From Duganella sp. OV510 (GTDB taxonomy: Bacteria; Pseudomonadota; Gammaproteobacteria; Burkholderiales; Burkholderiaceae_D): DNA of 64,000 nt. The notes under the pieces were generated by a model. It was not told the origin of the DNA. It did not search any database and saw nothing but the letters and a program-made list of their open reading frames with translations. Shown in pieces: positions 17,178-25,866 of this stretch. Made by a program: the position numbers and the translations under genes. Location: positions 1,426,001 through 1,490,000 of the forward strand of contig NZ_FNEQ01000001.1 in NCBI RefSeq assembly GCF_900100205.1, read 5' to 3'. Numbering within the stretch: the stretch's first letter is position 1; every line of letters starts with the position of its first letter.

Positions 17178-17483
17178 TTAAATTGCGCTGTCTGCGACAG
17201 CACTAAAATCAATGATGTGAAACACCAGGCTTTTGCTATTGCGGCTTTTCTTGTTGAGAAAACCGGTGAACTGGTACAGCCCTGCCAGCGGCGTCTGACT
17301 GAAGCGGCCTGAAATCTCGCCCGCGGCAAGCGCGGTAATTTCAAACTCGCTCAATCGGACGATGCCCGCCTCCACCTGCTGCGACCGGTGCTGGAGTACA
17401 GCATTCACGATCGGCATGCCGGCGGGTGTATAGCGTATTGCATCCCGTTCGGCGATGAGGGCGATGAACTGGAGCTGGTTCAG
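17178..17483 (-). CDS. priB: Primosomal replication protein N (PriB), apparent CTG start
   Basis: The 101-residue OB-fold protein matches PriB: NQLQFIALIAERDAIRYTPAG, then MPIVNAVLQHRSQQ and GRFSQTPLAGLYQFTGFL near the C-terminus. The first internal ATG (17417) would remove the first 22 residues of the fold. The family N-terminus NQLQ is preceded exactly by CTG at 17483, with an AGAAGGA ribosome-binding site 6 bases upstream, so CTG is the likely start. PriB binds single-stranded DNA and helps PriA restart replication. It sits between rpsF and rpsR, as usual. An alternative is a sequencing error in the start codon. Confidence 0.85.
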   Translation of the reverse strand: MNQLQFIALIAERDAIRYTPAGMPIVNAVLQHRSQQVEAGIVRLSEFEITALAAGEISGRFSQTPLAGLYQFTGFLNKKSRNSKSLVFHIIDFSAVADSAI

Positions 17484-17504
17484 CGCGGTTCCTTCTCAGA
17501 ACAA

Positions 17505-17891
17505 TTAAGCAGCGGCTGGAGCAGCAGCGGCTGGAGCTTCGGTGCGATGCGATTTCGCTGCATCTTCGCGTTGTACCGACTTCATCATTGGCGAAGGAGC
17601 GGTTTCGGCTTTCTTCAGCTTGACGGTCAGGTGACGCAGAACGGCATCATTGAATTTGAATGCGGTTTCCAGCTCAACCAGGGTTTCGTTGTCGGCTTCG
17701 ATGTTCAGGCAGATGTAGTGTGCCTTGGCCAGTTTCTGGATTGGGTAAGCCATCTGACGACGGCCCCAGTCTTCAACACGGTGAACGTTGCCGCCACGGG
17801 TCGTTACGGTGGTTTTGTAACGTTCGATCATCGCGGGCACTTGCTCGCTCTGGTCCGGGTGGACGATAAATACGATTTCGTAGTGACGCAT
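17505..17891 (-). CDS. rpsF: 30S ribosomal protein S6
   Basis: The 128-residue protein begins [19 protein letters not shown] and includes the S6 core [24 protein letters not shown]. The tail (about 100-128) is an Ala-rich, low-complexity extension, frequent in this group. ATG 17891 is supported by an AAGGGAG ribosome-binding site; the frame extends upstream without conservation. It binds S18 and is the first gene of rpsF-priB-rpsR-rplI. No modification motif is obvious at the C-terminus. Confidence 0.97.
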   Translation of the reverse strand: MRHYEIVFIVHPDQSEQVPAMIERYKTTVTTRGGNVHRVEDWGRRQMAYPIQKLAKAHYICLNIEADNETLVELETAFKFNDAVLRHLTVKLKKAETAPSPMMKSVQREDAAKSHRTEAPAAAAPAAA

Positions 17892-18001
17892 GTATAACTC
17901 CCTTAAGGACTTGTGAAAATAAGCCCACCCTGGCGTCAAGACAGGTGTGGGAAGAGGTAAGCCCGCGACTATAGCAGCTTTTGGGCAAGAACGCCAGCAA
18001 A

Positions 18002-18090
18002 AACCCCGGTGTCAGGTCTGACATTCGCACACGAGCACAGCCTTAATACAGTCGAGGTTGTGTGCGATTGTCAGACCTGACACCGGAGTT
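18002..18090. repeat. Long imperfect inverted repeat, REP-like
   Basis: Two 31-base arms (18002-18032 and 18060-18090) match at 29 positions as reverse complements around a 27-base loop. Each arm contains the smaller palindrome TGTCAGGTCTGACA. Transcribed, this would form a very stable hairpin. It lies between the divergent rpsF and the secreted-protein gene, ending 30 bp before the latter's start. The structure resembles the paired REP elements moved by RAYT-type transposases, but no transposase is present here and the assignment is an inference. Confidence 0.85.
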
Positions 18091-18120
18091 ACAATGCTTG
18101 CACTTCTAACAGGATTGCTT

Positions 18121-20769
18121 ATGAAACTATTCGCTGCCGCCATTGCCGCCCTGATCGCCCTCCCCGCCATTGCCGCCGACAAGGCCTACAGCACGCCGCA
18201 GTTGCTGCTGGCCCTGCGCGCCGACACGCAAACGCTGGCCCGGCTGACGCCGATTGCCGACCCAAGCTTCGATTTCGTGCCTGGCACGCGGGCGCAGGAG
18301 CGGCGCGGCGACGGCTATGCCCATGTCGGCGACCTGAACCTGCGGCTACGCAGCGGTGACGGTGCCTGGCAGGAATTCTCGTCATCCAAGGCGCGCCAGC
18401 CGATCCGCGTGCTGCCGGCCGGCCGCGCACTGGCCGCCGCCGACCTCAGCGCCACCTTCGGCGCCGGCCTGCCGCTGACGGTCGAGCGGCGCTGGCTCAA
18501 CGATAAAGGGGCGCTGGTGCTGCGCTTCACGCTGATCAATCGCTCGGCCCAGCCGGTTGAAATTGGCGGCCTCGGCATGCCGATGGTGTTTGACAACATC
18601 ATTACCGACCGCTCGCTGGAGCAGGCCCACGCCAGCGCCAGCTTTGCCGATCCCTACATCGGCCGCGACGCCGGCTACGTGCAGGTCACGCGCCTGAACG
18701 GCCAGGGCCCCGCCCTGCTGGTACTGCCGGATGGCCGCACGCCGCTGGAAGCCTGGCGGCCGATCGACGATAACAGCAAGCGCGCACAAACCGCAGAAGG
18801 CTTCTACGACTGGACCGTGGCCAGCAAAGCCTACGCCGAAACCGACTGGAAGGACGCTGGAGAACAATGGAACCAGCCAACCAGCCTGACGCTGGCGCCT
18901 GGCGAGCGGCGCGACATCGGCGTGCGCTTCGTCACCGCAGCATCGATCCGCGCCATCGAGCCAACGCTGATCAAGCAGCAGCGGCCAGTCGCGGTCGGCA
19001 TTCCCGGCTACGTCGTGCCGACCGACCTCGACGCCGCGCTGTTCCTGCATGCACCGCACAAGGTGACCAGCATCACCAGCCAGCCGGCCGGCGCGCTCGC
19101 CGCGACGCCGATTGCCGCTCCGGCCAGCGCCACCGCCAAGGGCTGGCAGCGCTATGCGGTGCGCACGCAGGGCTGGGGACCGGCACGCCTCAACATCACC
19201 TACGCCGATGGCAGCGTGCAGACCGTCAGCTACTTCATCACCAAGCCGCTGGAACAGGCGGTGGCCGATCTTGGCCGCTTCGCCACCACGCAGCAATGGT
19301 TTGACGACCACAACGATCCGTTCAAGCGCGCGCCAGCCATCCTCACCTACGACAACGACGCCAAGCGCATCGTCACCGGCGACGCCCGAGTGTGGATTTC
19401 CGGCATGAGCGATGAAGGCGGTGGCGGCAGCTGGGTGGCCGCCATCATGAAACAGCTGGACAATCCCGACGCCGCCGAAGTGGCCAAGCTGGAACGCGTG
19501 GTCAACGAAACCGTGGTCGGCAAGCTGCAAGTAGCCGATGGCGCGCAAGCCGGCGCCGTGCGCAAAAGCCTGTTCTACTACGACCCGCAAGCCTTCCCGC
19601 AGTACTACGATGCCAAGCAGGACTGGAAAACCTGGACCTCGTGGAGCAAGAAGGACGCCGACAACCTCGGCCGCGCCTACAACTACCCGCACGTGGCCAT
19701 CGGCCACTGGGTGCTCTACCGCCTGGCGCGCAACCATACCGGCCTGGTGATGGCACACGACTGGCGCTGGTATCTGGAACGCGCCTACCAGACTGTCGTG
19801 GCGATGGTGCGCGATGCGCCCGAGTACGCGCAGTTCGGCCTGATGGAAGGCGACGTCTTCGTCGACATCCTCAAGGACCTGCAACGCGAAGGCCTGCAGG
19901 CCGAAGCCGTCAACATGGAAAAGCTGATGAAGCAGCGCGCCGACCACTGGCGCTCGCTGGCCTTCCCGTTCGGCAGCGAGATGGCGTGGGACTCGACCGG
20001 CCAGGCCGAGGTGTACGCGTGGATGCGCCACTTCGGCTACCAGAAGCAGGCTGACATCACGCGCGAAGTGATACTCGGCTACGATCCAACCGTGCCGAGC
20101 TGGGGCTACAACGGCAACGCCCGCCGCTACTGGGACTTCCTGTACGGCGGCAAGACGCAGCGCATCGAACGCCAGATCCACCACTACGGCTCGACGCTGA
20201 ACGCGGTGCCGCTATTTGAAGCCTACCGCGCCAACCCGTCCGACCTGCACCTGCTGCGCGTCGCCTACGGCGGCCTGCTGGGCGGCGTCACCAATATCGA
20301 CCAACAAGGCTTCTCCTCGGCCGCCTTCCACGCCTGGCCGGACATGATGCGTTGGGACGCCTACAGCGGCGATTACGGCATGGGCTTCTACGGCCACGCC
20401 TACGCCAGCGCCACCTATGTGGTCAACGATCCGACCTTCGGCTGGCTGGCCTTCGGCGCCAACCTGCGCGACGACAACGGCAAGCTGCACATCGCGCCGA
20501 AGGACAGCGCCCGCACGCGCCTGTTCTACGCGCCAAACAAAACCTGGATCACGCTGGAAGCCGGCAAGATCGCCGGCGCCGAGATCGACACGCGCAGCGG
20601 CGCCATCCTCCTGCAACTGGCGCCAGCCACGCCGCACACGCCGCGCGCACGCGTCTTCGTCACGCGCGATGGCAAGCCGCTGCCCACACTGGGCGCACTG
20701 GGCGAACGCGGCGGCTACACGGTACCGCTGTCGGCCACGCCGACCGGGCTGACCGTGCGGCCGGATTGA
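18121..20769 (+). CDS. Large secreted protein, probably DUF5695-like (glycosidase-type fold suspected)
   Basis: The 882-residue protein starts MKLFAAAIAALIALPAIAA, a signal peptide with an AxA cleavage site. The rest is hydrophilic and rich in Trp, Tyr and Asp. A beta-rich N-terminal half (about 30-390) precedes a helical part (about 400-750) with motifs such as DWRWYLERAYQTVVAM, EMAWDSTGQAEVYAWMRHFGY and WDFLYGGKT, which look like an alpha/alpha-barrel. I associate this pattern with DUF5695 proteins, suspected carbohydrate-active enzymes, but recall is tentative. It has no partner genes: the inverted repeat is upstream and lexA downstream. An in-frame ATG at 18094 overlaps the repeat and is less likely. 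Confidence 0.7.
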   Translation: MKLFAAAIAALIALPAIAADKAYSTPQLLLALRADTQTLARLTPIADPSFDFVPGTRAQERRGDGYAHVGDLNLRLRSGDGAWQEFSSSKARQPIRVLPAGRALAAADLSATFGAGLPLTVERRWLNDKGALVLRFTLINRSAQPVEIGGLGMPMVFDNIITDRSLEQAHASASFADPYIGRDAGYVQVTRLNGQGPALLVLPDGRTPLEAWRPIDDNSKRAQTAEGFYDWTVASKAYAETDWKDAGEQWNQPTSLTLAPGERRDIGVRFVTAASIRAIEPTLIKQQRPVAVGIPGYVVPTDLDAALFLHAPHKVTSITSQPAGALAATPIAAPASATAKGWQRYAVRTQGWGPARLNITYADGSVQTVSYFITKPLEQAVADLGRFATTQQWFDDHNDPFKRAPAILTYDNDAKRIVTGDARVWISGMSDEGGGGSWVAAIMKQLDNPDAAEVAKLERVVNETVVGKLQVADGAQAGAVRKSLFYYDPQAFPQYYDAKQDWKTWTSWSKKDADNLGRAYNYPHVAIGHWVLYRLARNHTGLVMAHDWRWYLERAYQTVVAMVRDAPEYAQFGLMEGDVFVDILKDLQREGLQAEAVNMEKLMKQRADHWRSLAFPFGSEMAWDSTGQAEVYAWMRHFGYQKQADITREVILGYDPTVPSWGYNGNARRYWDFLYGGKTQRIERQIHHYGSTLNAVPLFEAYRANPSDLHLLRVAYGGLLGGVTNIDQQGFSSAAFHAWPDMMRWDAYSGDYGMGFYGHAYASATYVVNDPTFGWLAFGANLRDDNGKLHIAPKDSARTRLFYAPNKTWITLEAGKIAGAEIDTRSGAILLQLAPATPHTPRARVFVTRDGKPLPTLGALGERGGYTVPLSATPTGLTVRPD

Positions 20770-20840
20770 AGCAACCGTGCAGCAACTTTTTTCACTTTAT
20801 TTCGCTGAAAGCAATAAATTCCCTTGCATTGCCGGCCATA

Positions 20841-20856
20841 CTGTACAAAAATACAG
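20841..20856. promoter_or_regulatory. LexA box 1
   Basis: CTGTACAAAAATACAG fits the CTGT-N8-ACAG operator of beta/gamma-proteobacterial LexA and lies 30 bp before lexA. Confidence 0.9.
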
Positions 20857-20857
20857 A

Positions 20858-20873
20858 CTGTCTATATCCACAG
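20858..20873. promoter_or_regulatory. LexA box 2
   Basis: CTGTCTATATCCACAG fits CTGT-N8-ACAG and begins one base after box 1, giving a tandem operator for autorepression of lexA. The end-to-end spacing resembles the double operator of E. coli lexA. Confidence 0.87.
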
Positions 20874-20886
20874 GCTACTGACCACA

Positions 20887-21525
20887 ATGCTCAAGCTCAC
20901 TGCACGCCAGGAACAAATCCTGAATCTGATCAAGGACGCGATCGAAAACACCGGCTTCCCGCCGACCCGCGCCGAGATCGCCAACGAACTGGGCTTCAAG
21001 TCCGCCAACGCGGCCGAGGAACACTTGCAGGCGCTGGCGCGCAAGGGCGCGATTGAAATCGCCGCTGGCACGTCGCGCGGCATCCGCCTGTTGGGCACGC
21101 ACGCCGAACCGTCCACGCCGAAAGTACCGGCCGCGCTGATGATGTCGCTGCCGCTGATCGGCCGCGTCGCCGCCGGCTCGCCGATTCTGGCGCAGGAAAA
21201 CCTGGAAACCAGCTACAGCGTCGATCCGGCGATGTTTGCCGCCAAGCCGGACTACCTGCTGAAAGTACGCGGCGAATCGATGCGCGACGCCGGCATCATG
21301 GACGGCGACCTGCTGGCGGTGAAAAAGGTGGATAGCGCCAAGAATGGCCAGATCGTCGTGGCCCGCATCGGCAGCGAAGTGACGGTCAAGCGTTATCGCA
21401 AGACCGGCGCCACCATTGAACTGCTGCCGGAGAATCCGGACTTCAACATCATCAAGGTTGATCCTGAAGCGGATGAATTTGCGCTGGAAGGTTTGGCGGT
21501 AGGCCTGATGCGCACCTGGCACTAA
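20887..21525 (+). CDS. lexA: LexA repressor
   Basis: The 212-residue protein has the winged-helix domain ([46 protein letters not shown]), a self-cleavage site in [12 protein letters not shown] (Ala-Gly), the catalytic Ser in [11 protein letters not shown] and Lys in EVTVKRY. RecA-stimulated self-cleavage induces the SOS response. ATG 20887 matches the family start; two LexA boxes lie just upstream. It converges with the PLP-enzyme gene, 15 bp away. Confidence 0.97.
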   Translation: MLKLTARQEQILNLIKDAIENTGFPPTRAEIANELGFKSANAAEEHLQALARKGAIEIAAGTSRGIRLLGTHAEPSTPKVPAALMMSLPLIGRVAAGSPILAQENLETSYSVDPAMFAAKPDYLLKVRGESMRDAGIMDGDLLAVKKVDSAKNGQIVVARIGSEVTVKRYRKTGATIELLPENPDFNIIKVDPEADEFALEGLAVGLMRTWH

Positions 21526-21540
21526 GCCTACCGTAGTGAC

Positions 21541-22785
21541 TTAGCAGCCTTCGAGGGCGGTGCAGAAGTCGTCCAGCAGATCGTCGGTGTCTTCGATGCC
21601 GACCGATACGCGTATCAGCGACTCGGCGATGCCCATCGAAGCACGGCGTTCCGCGCCCATCTCGTAGAAGATGGTGTGCGCGACTGGAATGATCAGGGTG
21701 CGGTTGTCGCCCAGGTTCGACGCCGGAATCGCCAGCTTCAGGCGATTCAGGAAGTCGAAGCAGTCCAGTCCATCCTTCAGCTCAAAGCTCAGCAGCGAAC
21801 CATGGGCGCGGAACAGTTCCGCGCTGATGTGATGCTGCGGGTGCGACTTCAGGCCCGGGTAGTAGACAGCGGCCACCCGTTCATCTTTCTCCAGCAACTC
21901 GGCCAGCGCCAGCGCGTTGGCGGTGGTGCGCTGCATGCGCAGCGCCAGCGTTTCGGCGCCAACCGCGATGTGGTGGGCGGCGTCCGGTGCCAGTGACGAG
22001 CCGAAGTCGCGCAGCGCCTTGGCACGGATCTGCGCCAGCCCCCATTGCAGCGGCGCGGCCTTCTTGTAGTTCTCGTAGATGTTCGGGAACTGCTTCCAGT
22101 CATAGGCGCCGGTATCGGTGATGCTGCCACCGAGTGCGTTGCCGTGGCCGCCGATGGACTTGGTCAGCGCATTGACCACCAGACCGGCGTGCACCGACTT
22201 CGGCTGGAACAGATACGGCGTGGTCATCGTGTTGTCGACCACGTACAGGATGCCGCGTGCCTTGCACAGCTCGCCGATGCGTTTCAGGTCCGCCACTTGC
22301 GTGCGCGGATTGGCGATGGTTTCCACGAACACCACGCGAGTGGCGTCGGTGATCGCCGCTTCGACGTTGGCGACATCGGTGGCGTCGACGAAGGACACGC
22401 CGATGCCCTGGCTCATGGCGGTCTGCCACAAGCTGTTGGTGTTACCAAACAGGAAGGCCGACGACACCACGTGATCGCCGGCGCGCAGCAGCGCCTGCAC
22501 CACGGCACCGATCGCACCCATGCCGGTGGCGAAGCAGATCGTGCCAACGCCCTGCTCCATCTTGTTGACCTTCTCTTCCAGCGCCGAGATGGTCGGATTG
22601 CCCTGGCGGCCATAGCGGAAACCCGGCTCCTTGCCCTGGAATACCGACGCCAGCTGGCGCGCATCGGCGTAGCCGAAGGCCACCGACGTATGAATCGGCT
22701 TGTGCAGCGAACCGTGCTCGATGCCCTTCTGGCGATCGCCGTGCAAAATGGTGGTGGTGAAACCGTAGTGCTTTTTTTCGCTCAT
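21541..22785 (-). CDS. Cystathionine gamma-synthase family PLP enzyme, probable O-acyl-homoserine sulfhydrylase
   Basis: The 414-residue protein begins MSEKKHYGFTTTILHGDRQKG and has the gamma-family PLP core: YGRQGNPT, the FATGMGAIG phosphate loop, VVDNTMTTPYLFQP with the cofactor-binding Asp, and the Schiff-base Lys in NALTKSIGGHG. The family makes homocysteine or cystathionine from an activated homoserine. Its place 2 bp after purF is where many beta-proteobacteria carry metZ (O-succinylhomoserine sulfhydrylase). The N-terminus, however, resembles a separate clade of cystathionine gamma-synthase family proteins, so substrate (sulfide or cysteine; acetyl or succinyl ester) is left open. ATG 22785 matches homologues; the upstream extension lies inside purF. 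Confidence 0.85.
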   Translation of the reverse strand: MSEKKHYGFTTTILHGDRQKGIEHGSLHKPIHTSVAFGYADARQLASVFQGKEPGFRYGRQGNPTISALEEKVNKMEQGVGTICFATGMGAIGAVVQALLRAGDHVVSSAFLFGNTNSLWQTAMSQGIGVSFVDATDVANVEAAITDATRVVFVETIANPRTQVADLKRIGELCKARGILYVVDNTMTTPYLFQPKSVHAGLVVNALTKSIGGHGNALGGSITDTGAYDWKQFPNIYENYKKAAPLQWGLAQIRAKALRDFGSSLAPDAAHHIAVGAETLALRMQRTTANALALAELLEKDERVAAVYYPGLKSHPQHHISAELFRAHGSLLSFELKDGLDCFDFLNRLKLAIPASNLGDNRTLIIPVAHTIFYEMGAERRASMGIAESLIRVSVGIEDTDDLLDDFCTALEGC

Positions 22786-22787
22786 GG

Positions 22788-24314
22788 TTACGCTTCGCTG
22801 GCGGCCAGGTTCAGGTTCAGTTGCGAACGGCCGGCGTCTTCCGGCGCGGCTGCCTTGGTCGGGTGATGACGCTCGTATTCCAGCTTGTCCAGATACTCGC
22901 GGGTGACGTCGCCGGTCACATACACGCCGTCGAAGCACGACGCTTCAAAGTTGGTCAGCGCCGGATTGACGTCCGAGATCGCACGTTTCAGCGCGTCGAT
23001 ATCCTGGTAGACCAGCGCATCGGCGGTGATTTCGCGGCATACTTCTTCCACGGTGCGGCCGTGGGCGATCAGCTCGTCCCGGGTCGGCATGTCGATGCCG
23101 TACACGTTCGGGTAGATCACCGGTGGCGCCGCCGACGCGAAGATCACCTTGGTGGCGCCGGAGTCGCGCGCCATCTGCACGATCTCGCGGCTGGTGGTGC
23201 CGCGCACGATGGAGTCATCCACCAGCAGCACGACCTTGCCCTTGAATTCATCTGGAATCGCGTTCAGCTTCTGGCGCACGGATTTCTTGCGCGCGGCCTG
23301 GCCCGGCATGATGAAGGTACGGCCGATGTAGCGGTTCTTGATGAAGCCTTCGCGGTACTCGACGTTCAGCGCCAGCGCCAGCTGGATCGCCGCCGGACGC
23401 GACGAATCCGGAATCGGCATCACCACGTCGATCTTCATGTCCTTCAGTTCGCGCTTGATCTTCTCGGCCAGGTACTCGCCCATTTTCAGGCGGGTGGCGT
23501 ACACCGAGGCGCCGTCGATCACCGAGTCCGGACGCGCCAGGTAGACGAATTCAAACACGCATGGATTCAGCGACGGGTTGTCGGCGCACTGGCGCGAATG
23601 CAGCTGCTTGTCGTTGTCGATGAACACCGCTTCGCCCGGCGCGATGTCGCGCACGAAGCGGAAGCCCATGCCTTCCAGCGCCACCGATTCCGAAGCGATC
23701 AGGTATTCGACGCCATCGGCACTTTCATTGATACCCAGGCACAGCGGGCGAATGCCGAACGGATCGCGGAACGCCAGCAGACCAACACCGGCAATCTGCG
23801 CCACGGCGGCGTAACCGCCACGTACCCGGCGATGCAGCACGGTGACCGCGTTGAAGATGGTGTTGGCGTCGATCGAGATGCCCACCGTGGCTTTTTCAAT
23901 TTCGTGCGCCAGTACGTTCAGCAACACTTCCGAATCGGAGTCGGTGTTGATGTGGCGGCGGTCGTTCTCGAACATCTCTTTTTTGAGCTGTTCCCAGTTG
24001 GTCAGATTGCCGTTGTGCGCCAGCGTGATGCCGAACGGCGCGTTGACGTAGAACGGCTGCGCTTCTTCCTCGCTGGACGAGCCGGCGGTTGGATAGCGGC
24101 AGTGGCCGATACCGGAATTGCCTTGCAGCGTACGCATGTTACGGGTGCGGAAAACGTCGCGCACCAGGCCGTTGGCCTTGTGCATGGCGAACATGCTGCT
24201 GTGATTGGTCGCGATACCTGCCGCATCCTGGCCGCGATGTTGCAACAGCAACAAGGCGTCATACAGCATTTGGTTGACAGGTTGATGGGAAACGACGCCG
24301 ACAATGCCACACAT
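22788..24314 (-). CDS. purF: Amidophosphoribosyltransferase
   Basis: The 508-residue enzyme begins MCGIVGVV, so Cys2 becomes the N-terminal nucleophile of the class II glutaminase domain (about 2-235). The phosphoribosyltransferase domain carries the PRPP loop VVLLVDDSIVRGTTS. It catalyses the first committed step of purine synthesis, making phosphoribosylamine from PRPP and glutamine. There is no propeptide, as in E. coli PurF. cvpA lies 38 bp upstream, giving the classical cvpA-purF pair. Confidence 0.97.
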   Translation of the reverse strand: MCGIVGVVSHQPVNQMLYDALLLLQHRGQDAAGIATNHSSMFAMHKANGLVRDVFRTRNMRTLQGNSGIGHCRYPTAGSSSEEEAQPFYVNAPFGITLAHNGNLTNWEQLKKEMFENDRRHINTDSDSEVLLNVLAHEIEKATVGISIDANTIFNAVTVLHRRVRGGYAAVAQIAGVGLLAFRDPFGIRPLCLGINESADGVEYLIASESVALEGMGFRFVRDIAPGEAVFIDNDKQLHSRQCADNPSLNPCVFEFVYLARPDSVIDGASVYATRLKMGEYLAEKIKRELKDMKIDVVMPIPDSSRPAAIQLALALNVEYREGFIKNRYIGRTFIMPGQAARKKSVRQKLNAIPDEFKGKVVLLVDDSIVRGTTSREIVQMARDSGATKVIFASAAPPVIYPNVYGIDMPTRDELIAHGRTVEEVCREITADALVYQDIDALKRAISDVNPALTNFEASCFDGVYVTGDVTREYLDKLEYERHHPTKAAAPEDAGRSQLNLNLAASEA

Positions 24315-24352
24315 GATGGTGCTCCTGGACAGGTACTACAGATTTAAAGAAT

Positions 24353-24841
24353 TCAAAAATTCACGTGCTGCGCCAATGCAGCGGGAAGATAGGGCTTGGC
24401 CATGCGCACGCCGTCCTCGGCGTAATGGCTCAACATCGCATGCTTCCACAAATCCTGTTGCGGCAGCGAGGTCATCCCACTCAAGATGACGGCTGCCAGC
24501 ACAATTACAAGCCCGCGCGCCACGCCGAACACGGCGCCCAGCAGGCGATCAATAAAACTCAGGCCGCCGGCGTCCAGCAAGGCGTCCAGCGCCAGCGACA
24601 GCAGGCCCATTAAAATCCGCGCGCCGATAAACAGTGCGATAAAGGCAATGATCAGCCGCAGCACTTCGCCCGGCACCGCCTCCGGCAACATCTGCGACAG
24701 CGGCACGGCATAGGCATTGGCCACGATGAAGGCGATAATCCAGCTCAGCACCGACAGCACTTCCTTGACCAGTCCGCGCACCAGTCCGATGATGACCGAG
24801 GTGACCATGACAAAGATCACCAGGTAGTCGAAGACCGTCAC
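24353..24841 (-). CDS. cvpA: CvpA family inner-membrane protein
   Basis: The 162-residue protein has four predicted membrane helices (about 3-25, 29-50, 65-88, 102-122) and the family N-terminus TVFDYLVIFVMVTSVIIGLVRG. CvpA proteins are needed for colicin V production in E. coli and have been linked to envelope stress; the molecular role is uncertain. It starts 1 bp after the dedD stop and precedes purF, a widely conserved order. Confidence 0.93.
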   Translation of the reverse strand: MTVFDYLVIFVMVTSVIIGLVRGLVKEVLSVLSWIIAFIVANAYAVPLSQMLPEAVPGEVLRLIIAFIALFIGARILMGLLSLALDALLDAGGLSFIDRLLGAVFGVARGLVIVLAAVILSGMTSLPQQDLWKHAMLSHYAEDGVRMAKPYLPAALAQHVNF

Positions 24842-24842
24842 G

Positions 24843-25844
24843 TCAGACAGTTTCCAGGCGGCCTTCCAGGCCCATGCTGCTCAACTTGGCCTTCACCTTC
24901 TCGGCCTCTTCCTTGCTGCTGAACGGCCCAACGCGCACGCGGGTGATGCCCGACGCAGTTTTCTGTGTGAAGGAGCTGATGCCGCCGGTTTTCAGCTTGG
25001 CACGCAATTCATCCACCTTGGCCTGATCGCTCAGCGCGGCCACCTGCAGCACGAACTTTTCGGCCGACGGCGCGGCGGCCGGTTTGCCTTCCAGGATGGC
25101 CAGCGCACGCGCATCCTCGTTCTTGGCGGCCGGTTTCGGTTCCGCCGGCTTTTCAGCGGCCTTGGCCTTGGCGTCGGCCAGCTTGCGCTCGGCTTCCTGT
25201 TTTTCGGCTTTCAGCTTTGCTTCGGCTTTGGCCTCGGCCAGCTTGCGTTCCTGTTCCTGTTTGTGCTCGGCGTCCTGGCGGGCCTTCAGCTCGCGTTCGG
25301 CCTTGGCGTCTGCCTTGGCCTTCGCCTCGGCTTCCGCCCTGGCGTCGGCTTTGCTGGTGTCGACGGCGGCAACCACCGGCGCGGCGGCGGCCGGCGATGG
25401 CGCTTGTGCCGGCTTGGCGGCCGGCTTTACGTCTTCGACGATCTCTTCGCGGCTGTCCAGCGCGGCGTTGGCGGCTACCGTTGCAGCGGACGAAGGCGCA
25501 GGCGCAGGTGCGGCGTCAGCCAATGGCTTGTCCTTGGCTGGAATCTTGATTTCGATATCGGACGATAGCGGTTTTGGCTCGGAATCGAGCAGCATCGGCA
25601 GGCCGACAGCGACGCCCAGCGCCAGCATGATGGCGCCAACCAGACGGCGACGTGCGCGTTTCTTTTCCGGCAATACCGGATCGTCATCTTCGCGGTCGCG
25701 CGTGCGGCGCTTCGGACCGTCAGCCGATGAGGCGCGCTTGGAGCGGGCGCGCTCCGTCATCGCCTGATCATCTGCGCTGGTGTAATAGCCGCTGTCTTGA
25801 CCAGCGTCTTGCTTGTTTTTGCCAGATTTCGAGAACAAGCCCAT
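24843..25844 (-). CDS. dedD: DedD-like SPOR-domain cell division protein
   Basis: The 333-residue protein has a short basic cytosolic segment, one membrane helix (RRLVGAIMLALGVAVGLPML, about 68-90), a long Ala/Lys/Glu-rich periplasmic linker (charged repeats like KAEAKLKAEKQEAERKLADAKAK, likely helical) and a C-terminal SPOR domain (from about residue 255, EKFVLQVAALSDQAKVDELRAKL). SPOR domains bind denuded septal peptidoglycan. I chose ATG 25844 (MGLFSKSGKNK); starts further upstream would run into folC. It lies 22 bp after folC and 1 bp before cvpA. Confidence 0.9.
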   Translation of the reverse strand: MGLFSKSGKNKQDAGQDSGYYTSADDQAMTERARSKRASSADGPKRRTRDREDDDPVLPEKKRARRRLVGAIMLALGVAVGLPMLLDSEPKPLSSDIEIKIPAKDKPLADAAPAPAPSSAATVAANAALDSREEIVEDVKPAAKPAQAPSPAAAAPVVAAVDTSKADARAEAEAKAKADAKAERELKARQDAEHKQEQERKLAEAKAEAKLKAEKQEAERKLADAKAKAAEKPAEPKPAAKNEDARALAILEGKPAAAPSAEKFVLQVAALSDQAKVDELRAKLKTGGISSFTQKTASGITRVRVGPFSSKEEAEKVKAKLSSMGLEGRLETV

Positions 25845-25866
25845 GCGTGATTTCAGTCCTGTGCGT

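Noticed and set aside
22821..24347. A 508-codon plus-strand frame opposite purF
   Set aside because: purF has the N-terminal Cys and the PRPP loop; the antisense frame has no motif.
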